Shown here piece after piece: positions 35,701 through 46,732 of a stretch of 64,000 bases of DNA. The stretch's first letter is position 1. Each line of letters opens with the position of its first letter. The position numbers were made by a program, and so were the translations under genes. Location of the stretch: NCBI GenBank assembly GCA_009869945.1, contig WIXG01000006.1, positions 310,001 to 374,000 of the forward strand, in the 5' to 3' direction. The DNA comes from Mesaphorura yosii. Lineage: Eukaryota; Arthropoda; Collembola; Poduromorpha; Tullbergiidae. The notes under the pieces were generated by a model. That model was not told where the DNA came from and did no database searches. It saw only the letters and a list, made by a program, of their open reading frames with translations.

Positions 35701-38700
35701 AAAAGCTGCAGCACATCACGTTTTACTTCGTCCGAGCACGACGGGCTGTACAGACACTCGATGAATGTATTCCTTACAATAGCCGCCGTGTTCGCATCTC
35801 CGATGACTGCGTTGTACAGCTGAACATCAGTGTCGCTTTGCGAGGCAATCAATTTAGCAAGAATTTTAAGAGCAATGTCACGAAGACTGTCGGGATTCAC
35901 TTTATCCACGAATCTACATTGCAATAATCAGTGGAAGCTGTCAGATTAATCCATTCTTTTCTTATGCATCATCGCAAATCGGGCGTGGGCTGATATCTTA
36001 CTTTAAAATTGCGAGCAGATACTCCGCGCGTCCGCTCTCACTGTGTACTTTCATGAGAAGCTCCTGGATTCCAATCAACACTACCTGGTACTATTGGAGT
36101 CAACATGATATTAAACACATGCTATGAGACGAAAATGACTTCATTTGCACTAGAGCTGGTACCTCAATTGAATTTAGATCTCTTCGATAGAGGTAAGATT
36201 CCTGTCGGTCATAAACTCGGCTAATCAGTGTCAAGCAGGCGAGACTGCACTCGTCCAGTTCAGGAGTAGGTCCCGTTGAAATGCTGCGCACTCTTGTGCA
36301 GTCGGTGATAGTCGTCAAACACTTCAAAACAATTAAAACAGATATTGAAGGAGTAGGTTTTCCAATTGAAACCTTGCTAGGGCACTTACACCACGGAGCA
36401 ACGGAGTGTCACAGAGCATTTGAATCATCAGATGAGGCACATAATCAAGCAGGGTGGACAAGATTTGAAGGCACAGTTTGATGATGACCCATCTTTCCTT
36501 GATATTTTTGTACGGACGATAGCGCACTTTCTGGAATACCGCGTCCCGAATGTAAGCGATGTAAGGCTCTAATAAATCTCCATCTATGGTAGTGCCTTGA
36601 GAGATGTCGTATGGTGACTGCACTTCGGTTGAGAACCGCGCCTGGACCAGGACGTCAAAGAATTTCAAGAACCTGATAGTCAAGCCATATGTTTCAAATC
36701 TGGACTCCGTCTCCTCTAGTTCTTCCTATAGCACAATGGAAGGACAAAGAATGAGAGATAAGTCAATTCTTCCTTCTTTCCAATTTGTTAATTAGTGTGC
36801 ATTTGTATTCCAATACTCACTCTGAGGTCAGCGGTGCCCCGTTCGACGAACTTCGCGGAGTAAAACATTTCCCACAGCGACATTACATATTCCGTACTAA
36901 CTGTGTCTTGGTCGATCATGGCTGCAGCCAAATCCATCAAGTAGACACGGATTTCTCTCGGAAACAAACTCTCCTTGGCAGAAATGAGGACAAGGCGAAA
37001 CCAGTGTCTTCTCACGGTGGTAAAATATCTGCGAGCGTTGGCGCTCTTCTGGCATACGTTCTTCAGGAGGTCCAGATATCCACAGATGCCAGCGACGTCT
37101 CTGGATTTCAATTTCGCCGGGTTCATTGGACCGCGTGGAAACATGTCGCCTTTATAGCCACTGGAGTGCATGGGTGGGACGTCAAAATCTCCAAGAAATT
37201 GCGAACCAGTAGTCTTCAGAAATTGAACAATAGAGTCGAAGAAGTGATCCACAGACAAGTTGTGCCCGGGATGGCTCAGCAAGTCAAGAACTCCAGATGG
37301 GTAGCTAAATCCAATTCCAGCAAGCATTTTTGCATTTGCGGGGAACAAACTTATGGAGTCCACGCAGGCGCTGCGTACAAGCTTGTTCAAAGCTCCGAGT
37401 GACGGATCCGGTCGAAAGTAATCCAGCGCCAATTCCAATTTTTCATCAGCGCTGTAAAATGCCCCAAGTGCCTGCAGGAAATTGTCATATACGCGATGTG
37501 ATATCTCGGGCAGGTGTGGCAGCCCCTGCTCCTGATACATGTCGGCCAACTTGGACGCTTCGACGGATTTGGTCTTGAATTCTTTCAGTCTTGTTGGCAT
37601 GTAGATAATGAAATCGCTGAATAGTTGATGGAACAGTCTTAAGATGCTCTCTTCGGAAAATTTGCTTGTGTCATAGAAAAGTTCAACTTTCAAGAAATGG
37701 AAGACATCTGTTTTGAATTCCAAAACTTCATCACCCATTAGTCCTTGAATGGTATCAGGTTGACTCGACCCAGTGCAAATTGAGGTCAGAGAAGCTTCAT
37801 AAAGACGCTTGTGCACTGCAACATGATAGCTCAGTTTCAGAACGTCCAGTATCTCGTGGCATAAGAATTCCTTGACGCTAATGTTGTCCTTGTAGTACTT
37901 TCTGATGCTAGCCAGATATTCTTTATCGAATTTGTCAGTGTTCAAGTTAAAGTCGACTGAGTAGAGGACGGCGCTCAAAAGACAAATATCTTCTTTCGTA
38001 ATCCTGTAGTCTTCAGTTAGAGAAATGTGTGACTTGAAATATTCCAGAATTCTAGCACAAAGGAGCACTTAATTGAAAAGCCTGTCGTCTCAATGAAATC
38101 AAATTCTTAATACCTTAGAGTTTCTGGCCAGCGTAATCCACGTTGGGCAGACCAGTAGAAAACAATATCTGCCAATCCTTCACGAATTGCTGTAATAAAC
38201 TGCACGATGCCAGTGCGGTGCCTCCAATCTCCAAGTCCTAAGTGATTATCCAGAGCTTCCACTTGCTTTCTAACTGTGTACTTGTCAATCAAACCTGAAT
38301 TTCATTCATATTTAAGAGCTGGGCAACGAGCAAGATGGAAATGGAGTAGCATCTATTCCATCGCAAATAGTAACTTACTAAGAGCTTTGTCCATAAACTC
38401 ATCAGTGAGAATATTCTCAAGTATTGCATTGAAGGTTTCAATTAATTTTGGGTGGGCTTTTGAGGACCATGTATTTCCTGGACAAACTTGCAACATTGTG
38501 CGTAGTGTTGACACAACCGAGAACAGCCCCTCGAAGTAAATGTACACAGCCACAAGTCCTCGTGCCCAGCAAGGGAAGTTCTCCAGTTCTGCCTCACCTT
38601 CATATACAGATCACCAAATCAGTCAAAACTCACAACGTTCCCCTCAAAATTCAGAAGTATTAACTCATGAAATTACCAGTAACTACCAGGTCGAGAGCAA

Positions 38701-39164
38701 GGAACTCATTGATTTCGAATAGATCCGAAATCATGAGGGTTTCATTAACCAACTGCATCGGTAATACTTTTCCCTCCTCATAGCCGAACAGCAGAATTGG
38801 TTCATTTACACTTTTCTTTATTTCGTCGCGGTCAACGGAATTCGGAGCCTGATCAAGCATAAAATGGATCAGCATATTATTAATAGATTATAGAACCTTA
38901 CAGCATGATCGTCTTTGTTATAAATTTTACCTTGCTTGTTAGAAACTGTCTCGATTGGAAATAATGTCTTTGTCTTTTCAATTCCTGAGACAATAAACTG
39001 AAGTTTTCATTAGTTGGATTTTCAATTGAAGTGTTGACAATATTGCAAAGTGTCTTGCAGGGAGTCCACAGTAAACCACTGCCAATGTCGATGTCTGACA
39101 CAAAGGCGCGGCTACTGGCTGCGCTCAGGTCGGAGTCCAGACTGCCACCGAAGCTTTTGAACAT
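32762..39164 (-). CDS. Nup205: Nuclear pore complex protein Nup205
   Basis: Large alpha-solenoid scaffold nucleoporin of the inner ring (Nup205/Nup192 family), which binds Nup93 and helps shape the pore channel. About a dozen exons span 6.4 kb. The start exon (38931-39164) begins MFKSFGGSLDSDLSAASSRA. The next (to 38848) has LVNETLMISDLFEINEFLAL, matching the family I-L-S-D-L-F-D-I-x-E motif. Then come GLVAVYIYFEG, the long exon 36788-38068 with a LELALDYFRPDPSLGALNKL segment and SVDHFFDSIVQFL, LLEPYIAYIRDAVFQKVRYR, GYPRTVLHALLDNLASLPTG, LRYLRSNQLLVKFYVDSFPS, FEFFDNGQILEV, CEYIDRQFKVKLVDHRKLEE, and a long C-terminal exon block 32762-34780. The last block has a 60-nt stop-free intron at 33470-33529. 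Exon borders other than those given are approximate. Confidence 0.93.
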
Positions 39165-40366
39165 GTTGTCCGTACACGTATTTTGTCCCTACCGAGTTAT
39201 AACTTAGTTAATTAAGGATTTCATGCCGGTATGCTGACGAGCAGTAGACCGGCCAGTCTCGTACCGGTTGGCTTACCTTCACGATTAGTTAAGCTGGTTG
39301 CAGTTTCCTAGTTCAAACTCGTACTCCAGTCAATGGTTTTCACATTCTCTCAAATTAATAACAGTTTACAGTTAATCAAGTTAGTAATTAGTCTAAAATG
39401 TTTGCCAGTCGTTTTCTCCACAGTAAAAGTCGTGATCGTGTGCAAGAAGAAACCGCAACTCGATTGAAGTTGCACGGTCTGATCCGAGCTGTGTACGCGC
39501 CAAAGAGAGGGATGGCAAATGAATTTACCTTGCAAGATTTCGTCCCCTATACTCTATAATAGATGGCAACAAAGCGAGGACTGAAGGCAGGCAGTAGAGA
39601 ATGTTAGCAACTACGAAAACGAGTTGGAGACAAAGATGCACTGGGAACGGATTTAACAATAACCAAAACACAGACCCATGATACATATGATACAGTATGC
39701 AGAAGATGTTACTGGACGCATATGTTGATGTAGACACGGATACGTTCTAATATGACTTTTATTTGGTGTTTATAATTATCTCCTATGCAGGCTACAGCAT
39801 TGGTCTTGACTTGACTTTGAATTTTGTGATGTAGAGTTTACGTGCTCGCAGAAGACAAGCGAATAATGCGAAGAAAACGAACAATGAGTAACTACTCACC
39901 TTAATGAATGGCCGAGATTTAGTTAAGTGAATTAGGACTAGCGAATCTAGTGAAGTGATATGAATAGAATTCAGACGGTAGCAATTCGCAACGCTGTCGA
40001 GATTTCAACGATTGCTGGAAAAATTCCGTAGTGAGCTGTTTCATCAAAAGAAGGTAAGTGCTCCTTTAATGAGACAGTTTGCAATTATTTCGTTCTACGA
40101 ATCCCTTTGCTAAATACTCGTCGTCGATAAAGTATGTACTAATTGCTTATCTCGTCGTTCCTTTGTCTTCTGCATGTGTTGTGAAGGCGTTTTCTTGACA
40201 GATCCCAATCTCATGATACAGCTACAGCTGTTCAGCTAATTTAGCGTCATGAGACCAGAATGAGAGGTCGTTTGGGACATGACTTGATTTAATTAGCAAC
40301 TGCGAAATTTGACGAATCGACCTCAATTGAAGGGATTTTTGTTTTCCAGAAGCCGCGAAAGATGAG
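39165..40366. promoter_or_regulatory. Divergent promoter region of Nup205 and PAN3
   Basis: 1.2 kb between two head-to-head start codons. It should contain both promoters and any 5' UTR exons. GTAAGT at 40052 and AG sites near 40350 would suit a non-coding first exon of PAN3 with a short intron. No core motif is clear. Confidence 0.45.
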
Positions 40367-42959
40367 ATGGAGCCGTTTTATTCAGCTGTAAATTACTCAC
40401 ACGCGCAACCAATTCCACAGGAGTCAAAGTTGGCCACGTACACATCTGTAAGGGAATGCGCTGTACTAAAATGTGATGTTCTGCTAACTGTGAGATTTGA
40501 ACAATTGTTTTACAAGTTTCAGACTCGGAGCCCTTCCAGTAACACGGGCATCAGCAACCACTTAAGTCAAGGTCTTGCCACGTTGAGCTTGGACGGGTCT
40601 GGCTCGGTGAGTTAATTTTATTCCCACGTCTGAAATAAACGGATGAGTGGTTCCCATTCCGCATGTTGAAATTGCATAAGTTACATTACACTCCTTTCAG
40701 CCTCAAAGCGTCGGTTCAAGTCTTGGAAGCCTTGATTTCCAAAAGCCATCGTCGTCGTATCAATTTCAAAGTGACAATTCCTCACCACCAACATTAGGAA
40801 ATGGCTCACCACCGACGTCAAGAGACTCAACGCCTGTGCCACCTGTCACATACCAGGTAATTGCGAAACTTTTATCACTATCGTATTTTTTCTTTACGAA
40901 ATAGCTAACTCTCATTTCGTTCATGTCAGGAGAATGTTGGTGGGACGACGTACTACTACGCAGACGAGTCCCAGCAGCCGGAGCTGCAGGAAGATTCCAA
41001 CGGCCTGCACGTTTTTCCAAATTACTCAGTCTACTCGGGCCCACCGTCTCATCTGAAAGACTACACTACGCGTTTAGGAAATCCCATTCCACCAAACAAT
41101 CCGGTTGTTCATCCAAATCCACAAAAAAACAACTCCTCATATTTTGCTCCAGAAGATATTAGATTGGAAGTTACTCACAAGAATCTTGTGACTCTCTCAC
41201 AGCCAAATCCTCAGTTATATCCTGATCTGCCGGCACAGATCGATCATTACTTTGAAATTTGTCCTTTAGAAGCTCCGAACCACAAGTCTGTCAATTTTGG
41301 TTACCCAAATACAGTTTACAAAGCAGTTAATGCCAAAAATGGTTTTACTTATTGCCTTAGGAGAATTCATGGTGAGTTTAACCTTCAAGCCAAACTGCCG
41401 CAGCTGCTCTTCTTCAGCAGTAAGCTCTAAACTATGTTTGTATGCAACATTTGAACAGGCTTTCGACTTCCGACTGGAAAGTGGTTAGGGTTAATCGAGG
41501 CATGGAAGCAGATTACACACTGTAACCTTATAGCATTGAGAGAAATATTCACCACTAAAATCTTCGGTGACAGCTGTGAGAAAAACACATGAATATTTGC
41601 TTGGAATTTCATTATTTTAAGCCTGATTTTTAATTACAGCGTTGATGTTCGTGTACGATTACTTTCCTGCGGCTGACTCCTTGATGACAAGACACTTTGA
41701 CCGAAACAATCAGATGAATGGGTATGTGGATCCGTTCAACACGGGCGATCCTTCTGTACCGCGGCCGTACAGTCATCAGAAGAACGCGTTACTGAGGCAT
41801 CATGCTAGTGAGTCTTTCATTCATAAAATGGCAAAGTTCTGGTAATGAGACCGGGTTCGGAACGAACAGATATGCTTCCTGAGAATCTCCTCTGGGCTTA
41901 CATTGTGCAATTAAGTTCTGTCATCCGAACTATTCACACGGCTGGGCTTGCTGCGAGGTCGCTGGATCCCACAAAGATCTTGGTGACCTCGAGAACCCGT
42001 CCCACCATCAGACTCAACTGCTGTGGAATTTATGATATTGTAACGTTTGATCCAAATAGCAACCCAGCTTCCTTGACGTCTTATTATCAGGTGAATTTCT
42101 TCCTGTCGCTCGAGATGACTCAGTAACAGCTTTATAACGTAAAGCGTCATGTTGCAAAATTTTAACAGCAAGAAGACTTAGTGGCACTCGGCAAATTGAT
42201 TTTGGCACTGGCCTGTAATTCGCTCCTGGCCATTCAACAAGGAAATTTGACCACGTCGCTGGATTTGATCTCCCGGACTTATTCCTCAGACTTACGGAAC
42301 TTGATAGTGTACCTTATAAATCCTCGACAAACCACTCGTTCAATTAACGACATCATGCCAATGATCGGAGCTAGATTTTACAACCAACTGGATGCAGCCA
42401 ATGCTCGAGCCGAACTACTCGAAAGCTGCCTGTCAAAAGAGCTGGAGAATGGTCGTCTTTTCCGCATTATTGTGAAGCTGTGCTCCATAGTAGAGAGAAA
42501 TGAGTAAGTGCATAAGTGCTTAACGACGAATATTCGAATTCTACCACAGTGACTTGTTTATTTTGATTTTCTATTTACTAGATTGAATATGGATCCAGCA
42601 TGGTCTGAAACTGGTGATAGATATTTACTGAAACTATTTCGCGACTACGTGTTTCATCAGGTGTCTGCTGATGGGAGACCTTGGGTGGACTTGTCCCATG
42701 TCGTCTACTGCTTAAATCGCCTGGACGCTGGAGCACTAGAAAAGGTAGCCAATCACATTTTTAGGTAACCTTTTATGCAGTGTTTTGATCCTCTCCTCAG
42801 GTGTGCTTAATGTCGCGAGACGAGCAGAGCATTTTGATCACGACGTTTGCCGAGCTGAAGCAATGTATGGAGCAGTCGTTTGGTGAGATTCTTTCTTCAG
42901 CAACGCCACCTGCATCGTTAAAGAATCTGCAACCACAAATGATGTCATCCTCTCAATAG
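40367..42959 (+). CDS. PAN3: PAN3, regulatory subunit of the PAN2-PAN3 deadenylase
   Basis: Recruits the PAN2 nuclease to poly(A)-binding protein for mRNA poly(A) shortening. Ten exons with consistent phases (40367-40447, 40523-40606, 40701-40856, 40930-41371, 41459-41575, 41640-41807, 41870-42090, 42169-42503, 42582-42744, 42801-42959) give 641 residues. The N-terminal third is Ser/Pro-rich and disordered; I see no N-terminal CCCH zinc finger. The pseudokinase domain follows ([76 protein letters not shown]), lacking normal kinase catalytic motifs as in all PAN3. After a coiled coil comes the knob domain ([20 protein letters not shown]-like segment; [15 protein letters not shown]). Exon 1 as given is short and may not be the true first coding exon. 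Confidence 0.96.
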
Positions 42960-44423
42960 ACTGCTGCTGGTGGAAGAAATTTTTCCTTAACTTATCATGT
43001 AATCTCATTACCGTACGCTAACGATATCCCAAGTGCTTCTCACTTTCACTTATGCATTACCCTCGTCAAAATTCCTACCAAATTTTGGACTTTAATACAA
43101 CATTCTTCGAATCAACAAATGAGCCAATCGAACTGACTTAGTCGTGTGCGTGTCGAGAAGGTTCCATTGGTCTATTTTTGTCTACGTTGAACTCTCAGGC
43201 CTAAGTCTCCCTTTGTCCCTGTTAAGGAAAAAAGACTTTACCGGAAGGAGAATTATAATATTCACTAGGCAGAAGGCTAGATACTAAAAGTTGGCACTGA
43301 ACAGGAATCAGGACGACGATGAACGGACGGTTCTTAAACTTTGATGATCTCTTGCTGTTCCAGCAATTACTCTGTTTACGGAAACATTTGGACGGGTTGA
43401 AGAGTACGTAGAGGCAACTTCAGGTTTGCACTTGGAACGAATGTAATCTCAAAGGAACGTGTCCTAAAAGTAGTGTACACTTTAGGGGCTAAAGTAAGAT
43501 AAACGAAAGTATTTTGAACGCGAGTGAATCTAGACCATATATTTTTCTGTGAATAGAACTACGGTACTGATCAGATTGTTCAACCATTCCTTGCATTATG
43601 GGTATCGAAATTTCCTAATTTCAAAATGTCAAAGATATTACATCAAACGAAACTAGAATAAGAAAACAGGAATCAGGGCAAAATTATCATCAATAGCAAC
43701 GTGTCGTTCAATTACTTGAGGAGAAACCAATTTTTACTTTATTTTTATTATTTATCGAGGAAATTTTGTAATTACGAACATTAACACAGAAAAATGTTCA
43801 GCAGCGTTAGGAAGCAGAGCAGCCAAGTCACTTACTTAGTTTACAGTTTCTTTAGTTTTCGTAGTCACACTGAATGTAGTGAGCAATCGAAATTTATGTG
43901 AAGCTGCGATTGAATTGAGCAACAGGAAAATTTCAAAGGCAATCAAGGTGATCCGATTGGAATATGAACTGGAATGACATCAAGCATCAAGCTCAATCTC
44001 TCACTGCGTATCGCTTTACAACAAAGCGGATCTTAACTTGCATTCGAAAAGGTGAGGGAATCAAATGACAGTATTTTAATGTACTTGTTAGTATTACTGA
44101 AGAGAGAACAACTCCAAAGTTATGTTTACAATTTAAAGTTATGAATTACAATGGAATATTAAAAGTTATGAATAAAAATGGTATAAACATTATTGGCGGA
44201 TGGCATGAGAAGAATCTTTATTTCACTTTACCGGACGGAGACAGACATTCATTTTCAGTACAGTTTGAGATTTAGAAAATTGGTATTTGAGAAAATCTTA
44301 CCGGTACAAAATGAAAGTGTAGCAAAGATGCCAAATGTATAATAAATATGTCTTAAAGTCTTAGAGTTTGATTCGCAGAGACGTAAGCTGTAAAACTATT
44401 ACAGAGTTGGTCTGCCTGGGCAT
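42960..44423. other. Convergent intergenic region
   Basis: Between the PAN3 stop and the stop of the small membrane-protein gene. AT-rich, presumably 3' UTRs. No exon or repeat recognised. Confidence 0.45.
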
Positions 44424-44651
44424 TCACACTTCGATCTCATGGCTGTAGGATGTCTTTCTTCCTTGCAACTCCAACGACGCAGGTGACGCCTGACGATACT
44501 CGCCCCGTTCCTGGTAACGACGGGCAATGATTTGCTCGGTTTGCGTCTTGACTCGAGCACAAATCATGTCCCCGTACATCAGAATGATCATGATGACCAG
44601 GACGACGAGCAGAGTCAGCGCAGCAGCGGCCGGCCAGTACACATGAAACAT
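44424..44651 (-). CDS. Small single-pass membrane protein, unrecognised
   Basis: A 75-residue frame starts MFHVYWPAAAALTLLVVLVI, with one strong membrane segment to about residue 27, then a basic, Gln/Arg-rich tail (ARVKTQTEQIIARRYQERGE) ending EIEV, a possible class of C-terminal PDZ-binding motif. A good 3' splice site (CTTTACAG) ends at 44673 and the frame stays open from there (seven codons before the Met). So the coding exon may begin at 44672 and be joined to an unseen upstream exon or leader. It lies downstream of, and in the same direction as, the next membrane-protein gene. Function unknown. Confidence 0.5.
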   Translation of the reverse strand: MFHVYWPAAAALTLLVVLVIMIILMYGDMICARVKTQTEQIIARRYQERGEYRQASPASLELQGRKTSYSHEIEV

Positions 44652-44739
44652 GTTGGGATGAAATTGTACGAACTGTAAAGTGCGTAGATGATCTCAACGC
44701 GTATCCTGGGACAGGCGTGACACTTCTTGGCTTCGGAAT

Positions 44740-45137
44740 TTAGTATTCTTCTGGGTACTCGTCGATATATACTTCTGGGACTTCGATTTTAGAGAGCTCT
44801 GGCTGGAGGGTCAATGGCGCGTTGTTATGTGGAGGTTGAATGAAAAGCGGCAGGCCGTACCTGAGCAAACAAACATGGTCATCGGCCGGTAATACATAAC
44901 ATAAGATGGTGATCTTGGAAATTATGATGCTTACCTGTTTCCAGTGCTCGGATCACGCCAGTAGTCCTTATACGGCGAGCAGCAACAGAAGACAATGTTC
45001 AGAATGATGATTGTGAGCCCCAAAATGGTGCAAATTGAGATTCCAACGTAGAAGCCTGTGTAGTCGGCGTGTTCTGGTCCGTGCTCTTGGAACCAGGGAT
45101 TTCGCATCCACTCTTCCTTATCATGTAAGATGGACAT
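44740..45137 (-). CDS. Small membrane protein with Cys-rich juxtamembrane motif, unrecognised
   Basis: Two exons (44935-45137 and 44740-44860) joined in phase 2 give about 107 residues. The sequence starts MSILHDKEEWMRNPWFQEHG, has one membrane segment (FYVGISICTILGLTIIILNI) and then VFCCCSPYKDYWRDPSTGNR. Three adjacent cysteines next to the membrane are likely palmitoylation sites. The C-terminal tail is acidic and Pro-rich and ends DEYPEEY. The layout looks like a conserved small animal membrane protein, but I cannot name the family. The splice sites (GTAAGC donor, TGCTCAG acceptor) are good, which supports the model. Confidence 0.65.
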
Positions 45138-46732
45138 TGCTCATCTTAACATGAACGGACAAGGCACTTAATGATTTCGACTCTTTCGAAGAGGCAACAG
45201 ACGCCGCAATTGTAATTGCGATTTTAAACACAATAAATCGACAAACGAACCAATCCGCACACAATTTACTTGAACCTGGCAACACGCAAGTTGAAACAAG
45301 TCAGGAAACTCTTCGCACCAACGCAAAGCAACGCCTGGGAAGTGTGGATGTTATTGTTGTTCTTAAAGTGCGTCGTGTGCCGCTGTGCTGTTAAGGTGTG
45401 GTTAGTGCTTAGCTCTTTACATTGTTAGCGAGGCGTACAATGTAAGGTAATGTAAATGGTGACTTGGCATGGCATCGACAAACATAGCATTAGTACACGA
45501 TCATAACATTCTTAGCAGGTTTTCGTCAATGCATTGAGACTTGCGAGTAAAGACAGAGGTGCAAATGCAAGCAGGTGCAAGTGCGTGCTGAATCCGACTG
45601 GGCTTTGTTGTGCCACGCATGAATCAACGAATCCCAAACCAAAACATTGAGTTCCATGATTAATTCATCTGAAACTTGAAACGAACTCCAGAATTCGTGA
45701 TCTGGCTAATTCCGGGGCCGTAAAGGCACAATTTCAGCAGCCACTATGGACTTTCGCGAATCTTGCAATGCGGCCGCTTGAAATTACGTCTCTCCGATGA
45801 TTCAGATTTTCCAGATGCACGGCATGCCGTCCTAGCCAGTGGTACAAGTAAAAGTCGAGACAAGTGCGTGGGCGTGAGCGTTCTGGTAATAAAATCAGAT
45901 CTGCTTCGTACGATACGCACTTGAGATGTGAAACGACGAAATGATCTTGTGCTTGCATTTTACACGGTACTGCGTCTTGCTAATTCTATAACCAAGCAAT
46001 GAAACTGTGGAGAATGGAGAGTTGAAAGGGAGTAGGAGTTATGTAATGAAATGGTATTGTTCATCCTCGCATGGATCGAGTATAGATTCAATCGCATCTG
46101 GGACAAGCCCACCGCATTACATGAGAGTAGTGAAACAAAATGAACAGAGGCCAACCATTCATGACTGCACTGGCTGAGATTCATTCTAGTCTCGACCGAC
46201 ACGTACGAGACAATAATTCATACACTTCTGTGCTGGTGCCGAGGTTGTCTGATCTCTGAACTGAATTCAATTAAATTCCTCCTGAGTACATAATTCGCAA
46301 CACAATTAGTAGAGTATATAATAGGCTGTGTATAGTTAACATCTTTCAATTTCCTACCAACAACCGATCAGCCTTCATAGCCGCAATGTGCTGACCAATC
46401 GAGGACTAAATCAAGCACTTCAAACCCTCACTGCCAAATTTCTTGTTCAGAGTTGTACTTGCATTACTTTTGTATCACGTTGCAATTCCAATATTTTAAT
46501 CCAATCACTCCGGACCTGTGTGTCACCTTTAGTGCTTCATCTTTATCAGAACGTGATTATCCTAAGATTTAAGCTTCGGTCAGTATCAACTGAGCATCAA
46601 GAACTTCGTGAAAGAATTTAGTCATTGGTCAATTTATCTCTGCTTCATGATTAAGAAGCCATCAAGCTATTAATTTCAGAGCAGATTGTGCGCAAGCCAG
46701 GAGTGAAGAATTCTAAAACGTGGGTTTAGGCA
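45138..46732. other. Divergent intergenic region
   Basis: Between the starts of the small membrane-protein gene and ILK. It should contain both promoters. The frame at 45734-45958 and others here show no supporting splice or family evidence. Confidence 0.45.

Noticed and set aside
36785-37402. 205-codon plus-strand frame
   Set aside because: Antisense to the conserved long Nup205 exon.
41808-41841. Very short intron of PAN3 ending at the AG before TTCTGG
   Set aside because: A length of about 30 nt is too short to splice; the AG at 41868-41869 keeps the phase, gives a 62-nt intron and restores the family alignment before LPENLLW.
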